34,253 nucleotides of DNA. Source: Paraglaciecola sp. 20A4 (GTDB lineage Bacteria > Pseudomonadota > Gammaproteobacteria > Enterobacterales > Alteromonadaceae). Shown piece after piece: positions 25,276 to 33,818 of this stretch. The stretch spans positions 1-34,253 of the forward strand of contig NZ_WTPY01000042.1 in NCBI RefSeq assembly GCF_011378905.1. The letters are read 5' to 3'. The notes under the pieces were generated by a model. That model saw nothing but the letters and a program-made list of their open reading frames with translations. It was not told the DNA's origin and searched no databases. The position numbers were made by a program, and so were the translations under genes. Position 1 is the first letter of the stretch. Each line of letters starts with the position of its first letter.

Positions 25276-26310
25276 ATGAGTAAGCAAAGCGGTGTAGAAC
25301 AGTTAGACGAAGAACGCCTAGCCACCTATTTAGCTGAACATATTGCCGGTTTTAGTGGTCCGGTAACGGCCACTAAGTTTGCAGGCGGGCAGTCAAACCC
25401 CACCTTCAAATTAGAAACTGCGAATGCAACTTACGTGTTGCGTCGCCAACCACCGGGTAAATTGTTGAAGTCAGCCCATGCGGTTGACCGTGAATATCGA
25501 GTGATAAAGGCATTGGAGAATACAGATGTTCCGGTAGCCAAGGTTTATCATCTTTGTGAAGACGTTGATGTGATTGGTAGTATGTTTTATGTCATGGAGT
25601 TTATGGACGGAAACGTATACTGGGATAGCTCGTTACCTGAAATCAGTGATAATAAAACTCGCAGCATCATGTATCAAAATATGGCTAAAGTCATGGCCAC
25701 GATGCACAGTGTCGATATCGACGCAGTCGGTCTTGGGGACTATGGTAAACCGGGTAACTACTTCGAGCGGCAAATCAGTCGCTGGACCAAGCAGTATCGC
25801 CTGTCTGAGACCCATGAAATTCCAGAGATGGATCAGCTTATTAGTTGGCTTGAAAAAAATATTCCTGAAGAAGATGGCAAAGTCTCGTTGGTTCATGGTG
25901 ATTACCGTATGGACAATCTGATGTTTGCCAAAGACTCGTCTGACATTATTGCCGTGCTTGATTGGGAATTATCAACCCTTGGTCATCCTTACGCAGATTT
26001 AGCTTATCAATGTATGCAATTGCGCTTACCTGATAATGTTGGAAAAGCAACAGGTTTAGGAGATGTTGACAGGGCTGCATTGGGGATCCCCAGCGAAGAA
26101 GAATATGTAGCTGAGTATTGCAAATTGGTGGGTATTGACTCAATAGAGAATTGGAACTTCTATTTAGCGTTTAGCTTTTTCAGGCTTGGTGCTATTGCAC
26201 AAGGTGTGGCAAAACGAGCTGTTGACGGTAATGCATCAAACAAGCAAGCGCTGCAAGTGGGCAAACTAGTTCAGCCTCTGGCGCAATACGCGTTAAAGAT
26301 CTTGCAATAA
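25276..26310 (+). CDS. APH-fold kinase, probable 4-hydroxyacyl-CoA kinase
   Basis: Protein of 344 residues with the aminoglycoside-phosphotransferase/choline-kinase fold. GGQSNPTFKL (37-46) is the nucleotide loop, YVLRR supplies the lysine-strand region, HGDYRMDN (207-214) is the catalytic loop and LDWE (228-231) holds the metal-binding aspartate. It follows the ACAD10/11-like dehydrogenase with a good GGAG site. In mammals the same two activities are fused in ACAD10/11, and in Pseudomonas levulinate catabolism the pair is LvaA and LvaC. It therefore probably phosphorylates a 4-hydroxyacyl-CoA; antibiotic resistance is unlikely given the context. The next gene is 58 bases away, past a GC-rich hairpin. 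Confidence 0.83.
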   Translation: MSKQSGVEQLDEERLATYLAEHIAGFSGPVTATKFAGGQSNPTFKLETANATYVLRRQPPGKLLKSAHAVDREYRVIKALENTDVPVAKVYHLCEDVDVIGSMFYVMEFMDGNVYWDSSLPEISDNKTRSIMYQNMAKVMATMHSVDIDAVGLGDYGKPGNYFERQISRWTKQYRLSETHEIPEMDQLISWLEKNIPEEDGKVSLVHGDYRMDNLMFAKDSSDIIAVLDWELSTLGHPYADLAYQCMQLRLPDNVGKATGLGDVDRAALGIPSEEEYVAEYCKLVGIDSIENWNFYLAFSFFRLGAIAQGVAKRAVDGNASNKQALQVGKLVQPLAQYALKILQ

Positions 26311-26323
26311 TCAGAATTTAATC

Positions 26324-26345
26324 GCGCCCCTGGTAATAGGGGCGC
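26324..26345 (+). other. Intercistronic GC-rich hairpin
   Basis: GCGCCCCT (26324-26331) pairs with AGGGGCGC (26338-26345) around a six-base loop between the kinase and quinone oxidoreductase genes. No T-run follows. It could stabilise the upstream message or lower downstream expression. Confidence 0.5.
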
Positions 26346-26368
26346 TGCGACAAATAACGGAGTGAATA

Positions 26369-27343
26369 ATGAAAGCCATCGTTTGTAACGCTTTTGGTCC
26401 CGTAGAGAATTTAGAATATAAAGAAGTAGCCGACCCTAAGGCCGGTAAAGGGCAAGTTGTCGTTGATATTAAGGCTTGTGGGGTAAACTTTCCCGATGGC
26501 TTAATTGTGCAAGGCTTATATCAAATGAAGCCCGAAGTGCCTTTTATACCAGGAAATGAAGTGGCTGGCGTTATCGTTGAGCTAGGTGAGGGCGTGAAGC
26601 ACCTTAAAGTTGGCCAGCGCGTTATCGCACTGTGTATGCTTGGCGGGTACGCTGAAAAAGTAGCGTGCGCGGCGACGCATGTTATGCCTATACCTGATGA
26701 AATTTCTTTCGATGAAGCCGCAGGACTTGTCACGGCGCACGCGACAGCTCATCATGGCTTAAAGCAGCGAGCGAATATTCAACCAGGCGAGACATTATTA
26801 GTGACAGGTGCCGCAGGCGGTACTGGTCTAGCGGCGGTACAAATTGGCAAACAAATGGGGGCAACTGTTATCGCTGTTTGTTCTACCCAAGAAAAACTCG
26901 ATATGGCCAAAGCAAACGGGGCCGATATATTAATCAATTACTCTGAAGTGGACCTTAAAACAGCCATTAAAGAAGTGACCAACGGCAAAGGCGTAGACGT
27001 GGTTTATGAGTGTGTTGGTGGTGACGCATTCAATGCTTGCTCACGCAGTATGGCTTGGAACGGTCGTTTGTTAGTAGTTGGATTTGCTGGTGGGACTATT
27101 CCTGAGTTTCCAGTGAACTTGGCCTTGGTAAAAGGGTATGCAGTGATTGGCGTTTTCTGGGGCTCATTCACCCAGCACCAGCCGCAAGATTTTGCACAAA
27201 ATATGCGTGAATTGCTCACATGGTATGTGCAAGGTAAAGTAAAAGTGGTGGTAGATGAAGCACTCCCATTAGCGCAAGCTAAAGACGCTTTGAATAAAGT
27301 GATGGGACGTGAAGTCAAAGGGAAAATGTCTCTAAATCCCTAG
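26369..27343 (+). CDS. Zinc-independent NADPH:quinone oxidoreductase-like protein
   Basis: Medium-chain reductase of 324 residues in the quinone-oxidoreductase/zeta-crystallin branch. It has no zinc cysteines. GNEVAGVIVELGEGV (62-76) is the family block, LLVTGAAGGTGLAAVQ (143-158) the NADP-binding Rossmann motif, and GVDVVYECVGG the later strand. It reduces quinones or enoyl-type double bonds with NADPH in this family. As the last gene of the operon with the acyl-CoA dehydrogenase and kinase, it may act on an alpha,beta-unsaturated intermediate, which is a guess from position. The start has GGAG upstream. A strong bidirectional terminator lies 27 bases after the stop. Confidence 0.85.
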   Translation: MKAIVCNAFGPVENLEYKEVADPKAGKGQVVVDIKACGVNFPDGLIVQGLYQMKPEVPFIPGNEVAGVIVELGEGVKHLKVGQRVIALCMLGGYAEKVACAATHVMPIPDEISFDEAAGLVTAHATAHHGLKQRANIQPGETLLVTGAAGGTGLAAVQIGKQMGATVIAVCSTQEKLDMAKANGADILINYSEVDLKTAIKEVTNGKGVDVVYECVGGDAFNACSRSMAWNGRLLVVGFAGGTIPEFPVNLALVKGYAVIGVFWGSFTQHQPQDFAQNMRELLTWYVQGKVKVVVDEALPLAQAKDALNKVMGREVKGKMSLNP

Positions 27344-27370
27344 CTTTAAGCGTGATTAATAATACAAATA

Positions 27371-27400
27371 AAAACGGGCCTCAATTGAGGCCCGTTTTTT
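27371..27400. terminator. Strong bidirectional Rho-independent terminator
   Basis: AAAACGGGCCTC, an AATT loop and GAGGCCCGTTTT form a 12-base perfect stem with T-rich flanks on both strands (TTTTTT on the plus strand, TTTT on the minus). It sits between convergent genes and can serve both the quinone reductase operon and the minus-strand DUF3718-like gene. Confidence 0.9.
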
Positions 27401-27516
27401 ATATGGTGCGTGTTGAACAACCAAATTTAGCATTGTTTTTTTACTTGCGTCAGTTCAAAAAGGCTTGATAAAAGCTGGTTGCCAACACGCGAAAGCACTA
27501 TATCTATTTGTAGCCG

Positions 27517-27912
27517 CTATATACGGTCGTTCAATACCGCAACGATAGGTGAACTCGTTAAGCCATTTTCAGAGGCCCAAGTCACAACCGTTTTACCGTC
27601 TTGCTCTGGTGAGCTTAAATCACTTTTTGGCATTTTTTTGACCATCAAAGTACCGGTTTCTACGGCGTCATTTAACATAGCCGTGCGAATTAAACTGTTG
27701 CCGCCGCAGCTAATACCTGCATAATAATCTTGCAATTTAAGGCGGTAATCTGACTGAACACGTTTCATCTTTTTACGCAGCTCGTCTTTATCATCGGCTT
27801 TTACTATGGTGCAAATGTTCTGTAAAGCTTCGGCAACATCAGCTTGAGCTGGTGTTGTAACAACAATAGATGTAACGGCGATGGCGATAGAAGCTTTAAC
27901 AATTTTCAACAT
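27517..27912 (-). CDS. Secreted DUF3718-like protein
   Basis: Small exported protein of 131 residues. The first ~24 residues are a signal peptide (cut after AQA), followed by a helical region with KADDKDELRKKMK and a pair of cysteines (C34 and the one in GISCGGNSL) that could form a disulfide. The ISCGG..LI..A pattern fits my memory of DUF3718, a family found in Alteromonas, Pseudoalteromonas and relatives with unknown function. A GAGGAA site precedes the ATG. It is likely single-gene. Confidence 0.68.
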   Translation of the reverse strand: MLKIVKASIAIAVTSIVVTTPAQADVAEALQNICTIVKADDKDELRKKMKRVQSDYRLKLQDYYAGISCGGNSLIRTAMLNDAVETGTLMVKKMPKSDLSSPEQDGKTVVTWASENGLTSSPIVAVLNDRI

Positions 27913-28145
27913 GTTTAATTCCTCAGGTCTTATGGACGTTTTAATCTTGTTTCAATGATGTTATTAAAGCCCATTTAACTTGTTAAAAAAATCTACAGGC
28001 TGATACTATGGTATAAAGCTTAATACCTAAGATGAATATTCGCATAGTTAAGATGGCAACACTTTGTTGCAGTTTGCTCCTCGTTTTAAAGTCGATTGGC
28101 TGCTTTACTTTATTGATTAGTGTGGTGTTTTATTAAGGAAATGTC
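27913..28145. other. Spacer before the small membrane protein
   Basis: AT-rich, no gene. It presumably holds promoters for the minus-strand DUF3718-like gene and the plus-strand small gene. The final bases carry the latter's AAGGA site (28135-28139). Confidence 0.4.
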
Positions 28146-28316
28146 TTGAGATTAATATATAGAGTGTTGTTATCAATCGTTGTTATTATTGCCGCATTGC
28201 TGTGTTATTCAGCGGGCAATATGACTGGCGTTACTATGTTTATAGTACTCGGATTTATGCTTGAATTTGCACTTTGGTTCGGTCTTGGTAAGATTTTCAG
28301 GCGAAGAGCGAGTTAA
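28146..28316 (+). CDS. Small two-helix membrane protein with TTG start
   Basis: A 56-residue frame starting at TTG, with AAGGA (28135-28139) six bases upstream, and ending at the TAA at 28314-28316. The protein begins MRLIYRVLLSIVVIIAALL, continues to a second hydrophobic helix (about 27-46: MTGVTMFIVLGFMLEFALW) and ends in a basic tail (FRRRAS). Two membrane helices, a positive N-terminus, a good ribosome site and a stem-loop at the stop codon argue for a real gene. No family recognised. It is easy to miss because of its length and start codon. Confidence 0.6.
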   Translation: MRLIYRVLLSIVVIIAALLCYSAGNMTGVTMFIVLGFMLEFALWFGLGKIFRRRAS

Positions 28317-28337
28317 CAAGGTTTACTTGCTAACTCG
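28309..28337. terminator. Stem-loop overlapping the stop of the small membrane gene
   Basis: CGAGTTAACAAG (28309-28320) pairs with CTTGCTAACTCG (28326-28337) with one mismatch around a five-base loop. The TAA of the small gene lies in the left arm. It falls between convergent genes and may end transcripts from both sides, though the T-run is weak. Confidence 0.55.
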
Positions 28338-28349
28338 TTGTTTGAAAAT

Positions 28350-29519
28350 TTATCCTTGCTCTGAAAATTCGTCTACGGCGACAAGCATGTCTGTGATCAA
28401 ACGCTTTTCATCTTCGCTCAATTCCGGTCGCCAAATATCAAATAGTAATACCACACGTTCCTGTTGGCTATTATTCCAAGCTTCGTGCTCTATGCTGTCG
28501 TCGAATATTAAAGCTTTTCCTTCTTCCCATTGACGAGTTTCGCTGCCTACCCGAAGGCCACCGCAATTCTTTGGCACTATGATCGGTAAATGGCATATCA
28601 AGCGCGTGTTTAACAAACCATGATGCGGCGGTATTTTTACCCCCGCTTTCAATTTTGAAAACAGTGCCACGGGAGTTTGGCCAGCAATATATGGTAAAGG
28701 CGCTGCATCAAGTGCTTGCTTGGTGTGGGGACATTGTTCAGCAATAGAGTCATTTAGTGCGCCATAATGCCAAAGATAGGCTGCTGACCAGTTTAAACTA
28801 TCCACAATATCTAAATGCTTAACAAAATTTGGCTCAGTACTATTGCTGTCTAGGTAAGGTGAGAACTGCTCTTGGCCGCTTAGCATTTGCTGTAGCTCAA
28901 ATTTGATTGCAGGGGTTTTGCTTTCTATTGTATTTAACCAAGGAAATTCACTGCGCTCAAAAAAAGCCCTTTGGGGTAAACCAGGAAAGTAGAAACGCGT
29001 GGGCTGCTGAAGATAAATCTCTTTTTTACCAAAGCTGATATCTAATGCTTCGTCAAATCGCTTGCTTATTTTTCCTCGCTCATAACCCTTCTTAATCAAT
29101 GCACTTAGCAGGTAATCGCTGTATTGATCATCATATTTTTCGCGTAGTGTTATACCTCGTTGCAAGCCACGTACAATTTCATCAGGAAGGTTCTGCTGCT
29201 TGCTGGTCAACTGAATCGCTGCTTCATAAAACGATAACGCCATGCGCTCTTGCTTGTTATAAACCAGCTGGTCTGCTTTAAAAATTATTACTTTTATGTT
29301 TTTGGGTTCTTGTTCCAACACTTTATCAATAGCAGCAATCGATGCAGTAAAGTCATCGAGGTTGGAGCAAGCAAACGCCAAGCCAAACCATGCATGGGTT
29401 AGGGTGGGGTGATCGTCGCATAAGGACGCAAACAGTGATTTAGCTTGGGGCATATTGCCCTGTTGAAGCGTTTGAATGGCCGATTGTAATCTGTTTTGTG
29501 CTGTTGACTGAGCGTGCAT
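28350..29519 (-). CDS. TPR protein with aspartyl/asparaginyl beta-hydroxylase domain
   Basis: Protein of 389 residues in two parts. Residues about 1-165 are tetratricopeptide-like helical repeats (for example the blocks around 24-56 and 58-90). The C-terminal part (about 175-370) is an aspartyl/asparaginyl beta-hydroxylase of the cupin-like 2-oxoglutarate oxygenases. It shows the HHGLLNTR motif (H299 as first iron ligand, with glycine at the usual acidic-ligand position), H345 in DDSIEHEAWN as the second histidine, and R355 in RVVLLFDIWRP for 2-oxoglutarate. It uses iron(II) and would hydroxylate an aspartate or asparagine in a target protein, or a lipid as in LpxO-type relatives. The target is unknown; the TPR part may bind it. 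Convergent with the small membrane gene. Confidence 0.82.
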   Translation of the reverse strand: MHAQSTAQNRLQSAIQTLQQGNMPQAKSLFASLCDDHPTLTHAWFGLAFACSNLDDFTASIAAIDKVLEQEPKNIKVIIFKADQLVYNKQERMALSFYEAAIQLTSKQQNLPDEIVRGLQRGITLREKYDDQYSDYLLSALIKKGYERGKISKRFDEALDISFGKKEIYLQQPTRFYFPGLPQRAFFERSEFPWLNTIESKTPAIKFELQQMLSGQEQFSPYLDSNSTEPNFVKHLDIVDSLNWSAAYLWHYGALNDSIAEQCPHTKQALDAAPLPYIAGQTPVALFSKLKAGVKIPPHHGLLNTRLICHLPIIVPKNCGGLRVGSETRQWEEGKALIFDDSIEHEAWNNSQQERVVLLFDIWRPELSEDEKRLITDMLVAVDEFSEQG

Positions 29520-29669
29520 TGGATATTCCTTATTATTATCGTGTTACGCTACTGTTTTGGCTAATAAAAAACAAGTTGTACAAGCGCGATCAATGTTCAT
29601 TCTAGGTATTGTGTTCATTCATTAATCAATAATTGAAGATATAAAGCCGCCGAAACGAGGAGCCGTAAG

Positions 29670-30209
29670 ATGGACTATCAACAGATTATCAAATTTTGGT
29701 TTACCGAGATTACGCCAGCCCAATGGTGGGAAAAAAGCACTGACTTTGATCAGATGTTAAGTAATCGATTTGGAGAAATACATCGGAAAGTTGTTAAATG
29801 CGAGCAGTGTCACTGGCGAGAAGCCGCGTTAGGGCGTTTGGCCGAAATTATTGTGATTGATCAATTTTCGCGCAATATTTACCGTGATAAGCCAAAGGCG
29901 TTTCAGCATGATCCGCTCGCGGTAGCGTTAGCGCAAGAAGCCGTTGCGATTGGTGCTGATTACGATTTAACTGAGTCACAACGCAACTTTATGTATATGC
30001 CTTTTATGCACAGCGAATCGTTGATTGTACATCATCAAGCTCAAGCGTTATTTGCGGATAAGGCCAGTGACTCAACCTATCAGTTTGAATTGAAACATCT
30101 GGCAATTATTGAAAGATTTGGTCGCTATCCTCATCGAAATAGTATTCTTCAAAGAGAATCAACCCAAGAAGAACTCGCATTTTTAGAGCAGCCAGGTTCT
30201 AGCTTTTAA
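29670..30209 (+). CDS. DUF924 family protein
   Basis: Protein of 179 residues, the normal length of DUF924 proteins, with the conserved start (IIKFWFTEI.P..WW), LAEIIVIDQFSRNIYR, LTESQRNFMYMPFMHSE and ERFGRYPHRN blocks. Entirely helical with no signal peptide; predicted cytoplasmic. No biochemical function is established for the family. GAGGAG lies eight bases before the ATG. It is a single gene. Confidence 0.88.
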   Translation: MDYQQIIKFWFTEITPAQWWEKSTDFDQMLSNRFGEIHRKVVKCEQCHWREAALGRLAEIIVIDQFSRNIYRDKPKAFQHDPLAVALAQEAVAIGADYDLTESQRNFMYMPFMHSESLIVHHQAQALFADKASDSTYQFELKHLAIIERFGRYPHRNSILQRESTQEELAFLEQPGSSF

Positions 30210-30314
30210 GGGTAATAATAACGCATTAATCATTCGCATATAATGGATCAACTTGCGTGCTGAACCTAACTTAACAAAGCAGGTTCAGCGCGCAATAATG
30301 TGTAGCGAGCAAGG

Positions 30315-32405
30315 TTATTTTGCTACGCTGCTATCATGCTCAATTGACTTATTCGTGCGATGTTTATCAAACCACCACATGATGTAACCCACTTTCGACA
30401 TAAGATTACTTGGGCGTTTATAAATACTATGAGACGCGCCGGGTATACGTACCATTGCTGATTCAACACCTTGCAATTTTAAGGCTTGGTAGTATTGCTC
30501 GGTTTCAGATATTGGAGTGCGATGATCTGATTCACCTGTTAGCAGCATAGTGGGGGTCGTCACATTGCCCACATAACTAATAGGTGAGTGCTTCATATAT
30601 AAGTCTTGTGCTTCCCACGGTTTTTTACCGAACCAATTTTTATAGAAGAACGGATAGAAGTCTGACGTTAATACAAAGCTGTACCAATTTATAACGGGTT
30701 TGGCGACCACAGCCGCAGCGAAACGCTCAGTGTGACCTACAATCCAAGCGGTCAATGTGCCGCCACCCGAACCGCCAGTAACAAATAAATTTTTATCATC
30801 AATTGAGCCTTGAGCGATAACAGTGTCCACGGTAGACATCAAATCGTCGTAATCTTGGCTTGGATAATTTTTATCTATGGTTTGGGCAAAGGCTTTACCA
30901 TAGCTGTCGCTGCCCCGAGGATTGGCATAAACGACGACATATCCTTGGGCGGCCATTAACTGAATTTCTGCAGAAAAGTGTGGTCCATAATTAGCTACTG
31001 GGCCTCCGTGTATTTCAAGAATAAGTGGGTAGCGCTTACCTTGTTTCTTACCTTCCTCGAACCCCGGTGGGTAGGCGACCCATGCTTGAATAGGCATGTC
31101 GTCAAAGGATGATGTTAGGTTTAGCTCTTTTATGTTGGCAAGATCTTTATAGCCAAGGGCATCTTCATTCAACTGTGTGAGCACATTTGGTTGCTCACCT
31201 TTTTGAATAGCGATATCAGCAGGGCGTTGAGGGTCGGAATAAGTAAACGCCACGGTACCGTCTTTGGCTACATCGAACGCACCTCCAGAATAAGGGCGAC
31301 CAAATGAAAGGCCACCGACTTTTTCTGCAACAACTTTTCGCTTACCTTTAAGTGGCTGATAGGCTACATAGGTTTCGCCTTTGTCGTCATAACTGACGTA
31401 CAAGCCTTTACTATCATGGGCCCACTTAACATTGCCAATAGATCGATCAAAATCATTAGTAAGAGAGCGGCTAACACCACCGTTTGCATCAATCACGTAC
31501 AACTGAGTGTTTTCATAATTGGTATATTTTTCATCGTATCCTAAATAGGCAATCAATTTACCATCTGGCGAGACCACTGGACTATTGTCTGGGCCAATTC
31601 GATCAGTCAGTTGTAACATTTCACCACTTGCGATATCGACCCGGTAGACATTGTTATCGGTGAGTTCTAAATCGCTATCAGGGCGCCGATTCGCCGAGAA
31701 TACAACCGCTTTGCTGTCACTACTCCAGCTGATATTACCGCCGTGGTCAAACTCGCCTTGTGTGAGTTGCCTGGGTGTACCGCCATCTGCAGAGACAACA
31801 AATATCTGACTGTTACCTGCAGGTATATAACCAGCACCATCGGCCCGATAAAAAAGGTCATCAATGTAAATAGCTGAATCGGCCCATTTTGCGCCTTCTG
31901 GCTTTCCTTTTAGACTGACAGGTGACTTGGGGGTACCTTTAACGAATTGACTAAATGCCAGTCTTTTGCCATCTGGTGACCAACTTAGATTAGACGGCGA
32001 GCCACTTAAATGAGTTATTTGCCCTGTTTGTCCACTGATTAACCACTTTATATGCACCTGAGGTGCGCCGCTTGCGGTTGAAATAAATGCCAATTTAGTT
32101 TCATCTGGCGATAGAGTAGGGCTAAAGTCTGCGTGCAATCCATTGGTAACGGGCGTCATCACTCTGTCTTTGGTGACTTTCCAGATATTCCCCAGTTTTT
32201 TATCGCTTTGTATATCCATATAATTACGTACGAAGTAAACGGCTTTGCCATCATTGGTAATATCGAGTCCAGAGGCGTATTCCAACGTGAAAATATCTTC
32301 TAGTTTGAGTGTTTTGTCTGCTGAATCAGCAAAAGCATAGGGCATACTGAGTGCGATGGGTGTTGTCAGCAGCGTTAATACAATAGCTTTTTTAATCTTG
32401 TTCAT
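30315..32405 (-). CDS. Secreted S9 family serine peptidase (prolyl oligopeptidase-like)
   Basis: Protein of 696 residues. A signal peptide covers about 1-26 (cut after YAFA), then an N-terminal WD40-like propeller (repeats such as LSPDETKLAF, WSPDGKRLAF, SPDGKLIAYLG), and a C-terminal alpha/beta-hydrolase. The catalytic serine is in TGGSGGGTL (S546), the acid in GESDHRTP (D627) and the histidine in GASHSIYKRP (H659); LEIHGGP is the oxyanion region. It probably cleaves peptides in the periplasm (dipeptidyl/acylaminoacyl peptidase group). The start was moved six codons inward from an upstream ATG, because AGGGA precedes the inner ATG and the signal peptide then begins MNKIKK. A single gene, convergent with the DUF924 gene. 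Confidence 0.86.
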   Translation of the reverse strand: MNKIKKAIVLTLLTTPIALSMPYAFADSADKTLKLEDIFTLEYASGLDITNDGKAVYFVRNYMDIQSDKKLGNIWKVTKDRVMTPVTNGLHADFSPTLSPDETKLAFISTASGAPQVHIKWLISGQTGQITHLSGSPSNLSWSPDGKRLAFSQFVKGTPKSPVSLKGKPEGAKWADSAIYIDDLFYRADGAGYIPAGNSQIFVVSADGGTPRQLTQGEFDHGGNISWSSDSKAVVFSANRRPDSDLELTDNNVYRVDIASGEMLQLTDRIGPDNSPVVSPDGKLIAYLGYDEKYTNYENTQLYVIDANGGVSRSLTNDFDRSIGNVKWAHDSKGLYVSYDDKGETYVAYQPLKGKRKVVAEKVGGLSFGRPYSGGAFDVAKDGTVAFTYSDPQRPADIAIQKGEQPNVLTQLNEDALGYKDLANIKELNLTSSFDDMPIQAWVAYPPGFEEGKKQGKRYPLILEIHGGPVANYGPHFSAEIQLMAAQGYVVVYANPRGSDSYGKAFAQTIDKNYPSQDYDDLMSTVDTVIAQGSIDDKNLFVTGGSGGGTLTAWIVGHTERFAAAVVAKPVINWYSFVLTSDFYPFFYKNWFGKKPWEAQDLYMKHSPISYVGNVTTPTMLLTGESDHRTPISETEQYYQALKLQGVESAMVRIPGASHSIYKRPSNLMSKVGYIMWWFDKHRTNKSIEHDSSVAK

Positions 32406-32775
32406 ATGTGTGTTCCCTGTCATTTCTATTTTGTATTTATTTTATTTACGGATTCAAATTAACACAGGCAAGGCAATCAATAATACCCAATGAGACGGAT
32501 GGCAAATCTAGCAGGTTAATTGCCTACTTTTAGTCTCTGTTTCAATCGATGCCAACGAATAATATTTTGAGTCGCTTATAAGATAATACTCAACTGCTAA
32601 TTTTAGTAAGTCATATTTATGCCCTAAATAGCCTGTGTTGATATTTTCTACGAGATAGTGAGGCGCTACTAGAGCAACACATAAAAGAAAAACAGACTGT
32701 ATTTTACCGCGTCTGTTCTTAAGTAAATAGTGTAAGATCTGGTTAATTAGCCGGGAAAAATACGGTATTGAACAA
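32406..32775. other. Spacer between divergent peptidase and cysteine-cluster genes
   Basis: About 370 bases. On the minus strand a frame stays open over roughly 32508-32775 and continues antisense to the cysteine-cluster gene. It reads protein-like in parts (SVFLLCVALVAPHYLVENIN) but has no credible start, so it was not called. Confidence 0.35.
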
Positions 32776-33078
32776 ATGATATTAGGGCAGAGTGTGACAA
32801 TAGATGTAATCAACCTACCGACCAGTGATGCAGTAACTTGTGCGACCTGCAGGGCGAATTGTTGTCGCCTTGAGGTCATGCTCATTACCGAAACCGGTGT
32901 GCCCGAAAAATTTATTGCAGAGGATGATTGGGGCGGACAAGTGATGCATCGTTTAGAAGATGGCTGGTGCGCAGCTGTTGATAGAGAAACCATGCTGTGT
33001 ACTATTTATGAAAACCGCCCGTTAATTTGCCGCGAATTTGAGATGGGCGGTTTTGAATGCCTCGATGAGCGTACATAA
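32776..33078 (+). CDS. YkgJ-type cysteine-cluster protein
   Basis: Protein of about 100 residues with the metal-chelating cysteine pattern of the YkgJ/Fe-Zn-cluster family: CATCRANCC (22-30), then C64 in GWC, C74 in MLCTIYENRPLICREF with C84, and C94 near the end. Members bind zinc or an iron-sulfur-type cluster through these cysteines; the role is unknown. The E..RP..CR..E block is intact. The ATG at 32776 has no clear ribosome site. A GTG six codons later (32794) has AGGG upstream and would shorten the protein slightly without touching the motif. Confidence 0.8.
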   Translation: MILGQSVTIDVINLPTSDAVTCATCRANCCRLEVMLITETGVPEKFIAEDDWGGQVMHRLEDGWCAAVDRETMLCTIYENRPLICREFEMGGFECLDERT

Positions 33079-33272
33079 CGAGTAGATATAGAGTGCGGTC
33101 ATCCCGTGCAAAGTTTCTTGGAGAAAATCAGAGGTTGTCTGCCTATATTCGTCTTGTGTTTTCAGCGCCTCATTTAATGTAATGCACGTTGAGCTATTAG
33201 GCAATATCGTGTGTCTTTGCTACCTAAACCTGCTTTAATATCAATTCCAATAAATATTTGCTGAATGGGTAA
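33079..33272. other. Spacer between convergent genes
   Basis: No gene, hairpin or repeat was recognised in about 190 bases between the cysteine-cluster gene and the minus-strand membrane protein. Confidence 0.4.
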
Positions 33273-33818
33273 CTATTTGCTGGAGATGGTATAAGAACGT
33301 TTCACTTTACGAAATGCCCATAAATAAATAGGGCGAATAAACTGATGCGTCAAAAAAGCCAAAAATGCGAATATTGAGCCAAATATCATTGGCAGTGCGG
33401 CACCAAACCCAATACTGGACACAACAACGTATGCAAGTAAATATTGTGGTTGGTATATCGGATAAAATAGCGCGACGCACAGAATAATCGGTAAGGCAAT
33501 TGTCGATACCACTGATTCAAATCCAGAGAAAAATAGCCACGCCATGGTCGCCGCATATAAACCAGTAAGCGCAATTTGTAGCCAAATTTTTAACGGAAAT
33601 ACGTTACCCTGTTTTTTGCGAATAAGAGTACCAGTTAACCAAGCCAAAACAGGCAAAATTAGTAGACCCCATAGGTTTGATATTGCAGGAAGGTCTGGGT
33701 CGGCAAAAAAATGATGAGCCTCAATGCCTGTAGTCAGATATTGATAGCAAAGGTGTATAGCAGTAAACGCCGTTACCAGCAAAGTGACTAAAATACGTGA
33801 ATCGCCTAATAGAAACAT
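33273..33818 (-). CDS. Multi-pass membrane protein, function unknown
   Basis: Protein of 181 residues with about five hydrophobic helices: near the N-terminus, around 45-65 (LWGLLILPVLAWLTGTLI), 80-100, 103-120 (TIALPIILCVALFYPIY) and 128-155. A basic C-terminal tail (RKVKRSYTISSK) follows. No family recognised. It is predicted to lie in the inner membrane. The ATG at 33816-33818 was preferred; a TTG four codons upstream (33828-33830) is possible and neither has a strong ribosome site. Confidence 0.62.
   Translation of the reverse strand: MFLLGDSRILVTLLVTAFTAIHLCYQYLTTGIEAHHFFADPDLPAISNLWGLLILPVLAWLTGTLIRKKQGNVFPLKIWLQIALTGLYAATMAWLFFSGFESVVSTIALPIILCVALFYPIYQPQYLLAYVVVSSIGFGAALPMIFGSIFAFLAFLTHQFIRPIYLWAFRKVKRSYTISSK

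Noticed and set aside
25276-26310. Aminoglycoside resistance for the APH-fold gene
   Set aside because: The operon with an ACAD10/11-like dehydrogenase and the family style point to acyl-CoA metabolism instead.
32508-32993. Long minus-strand open frame near the cysteine-cluster gene
   Set aside because: Its N-terminal half is antisense to the YkgJ-type gene with intact cysteine motifs, and the remainder has no credible start or ribosome site.
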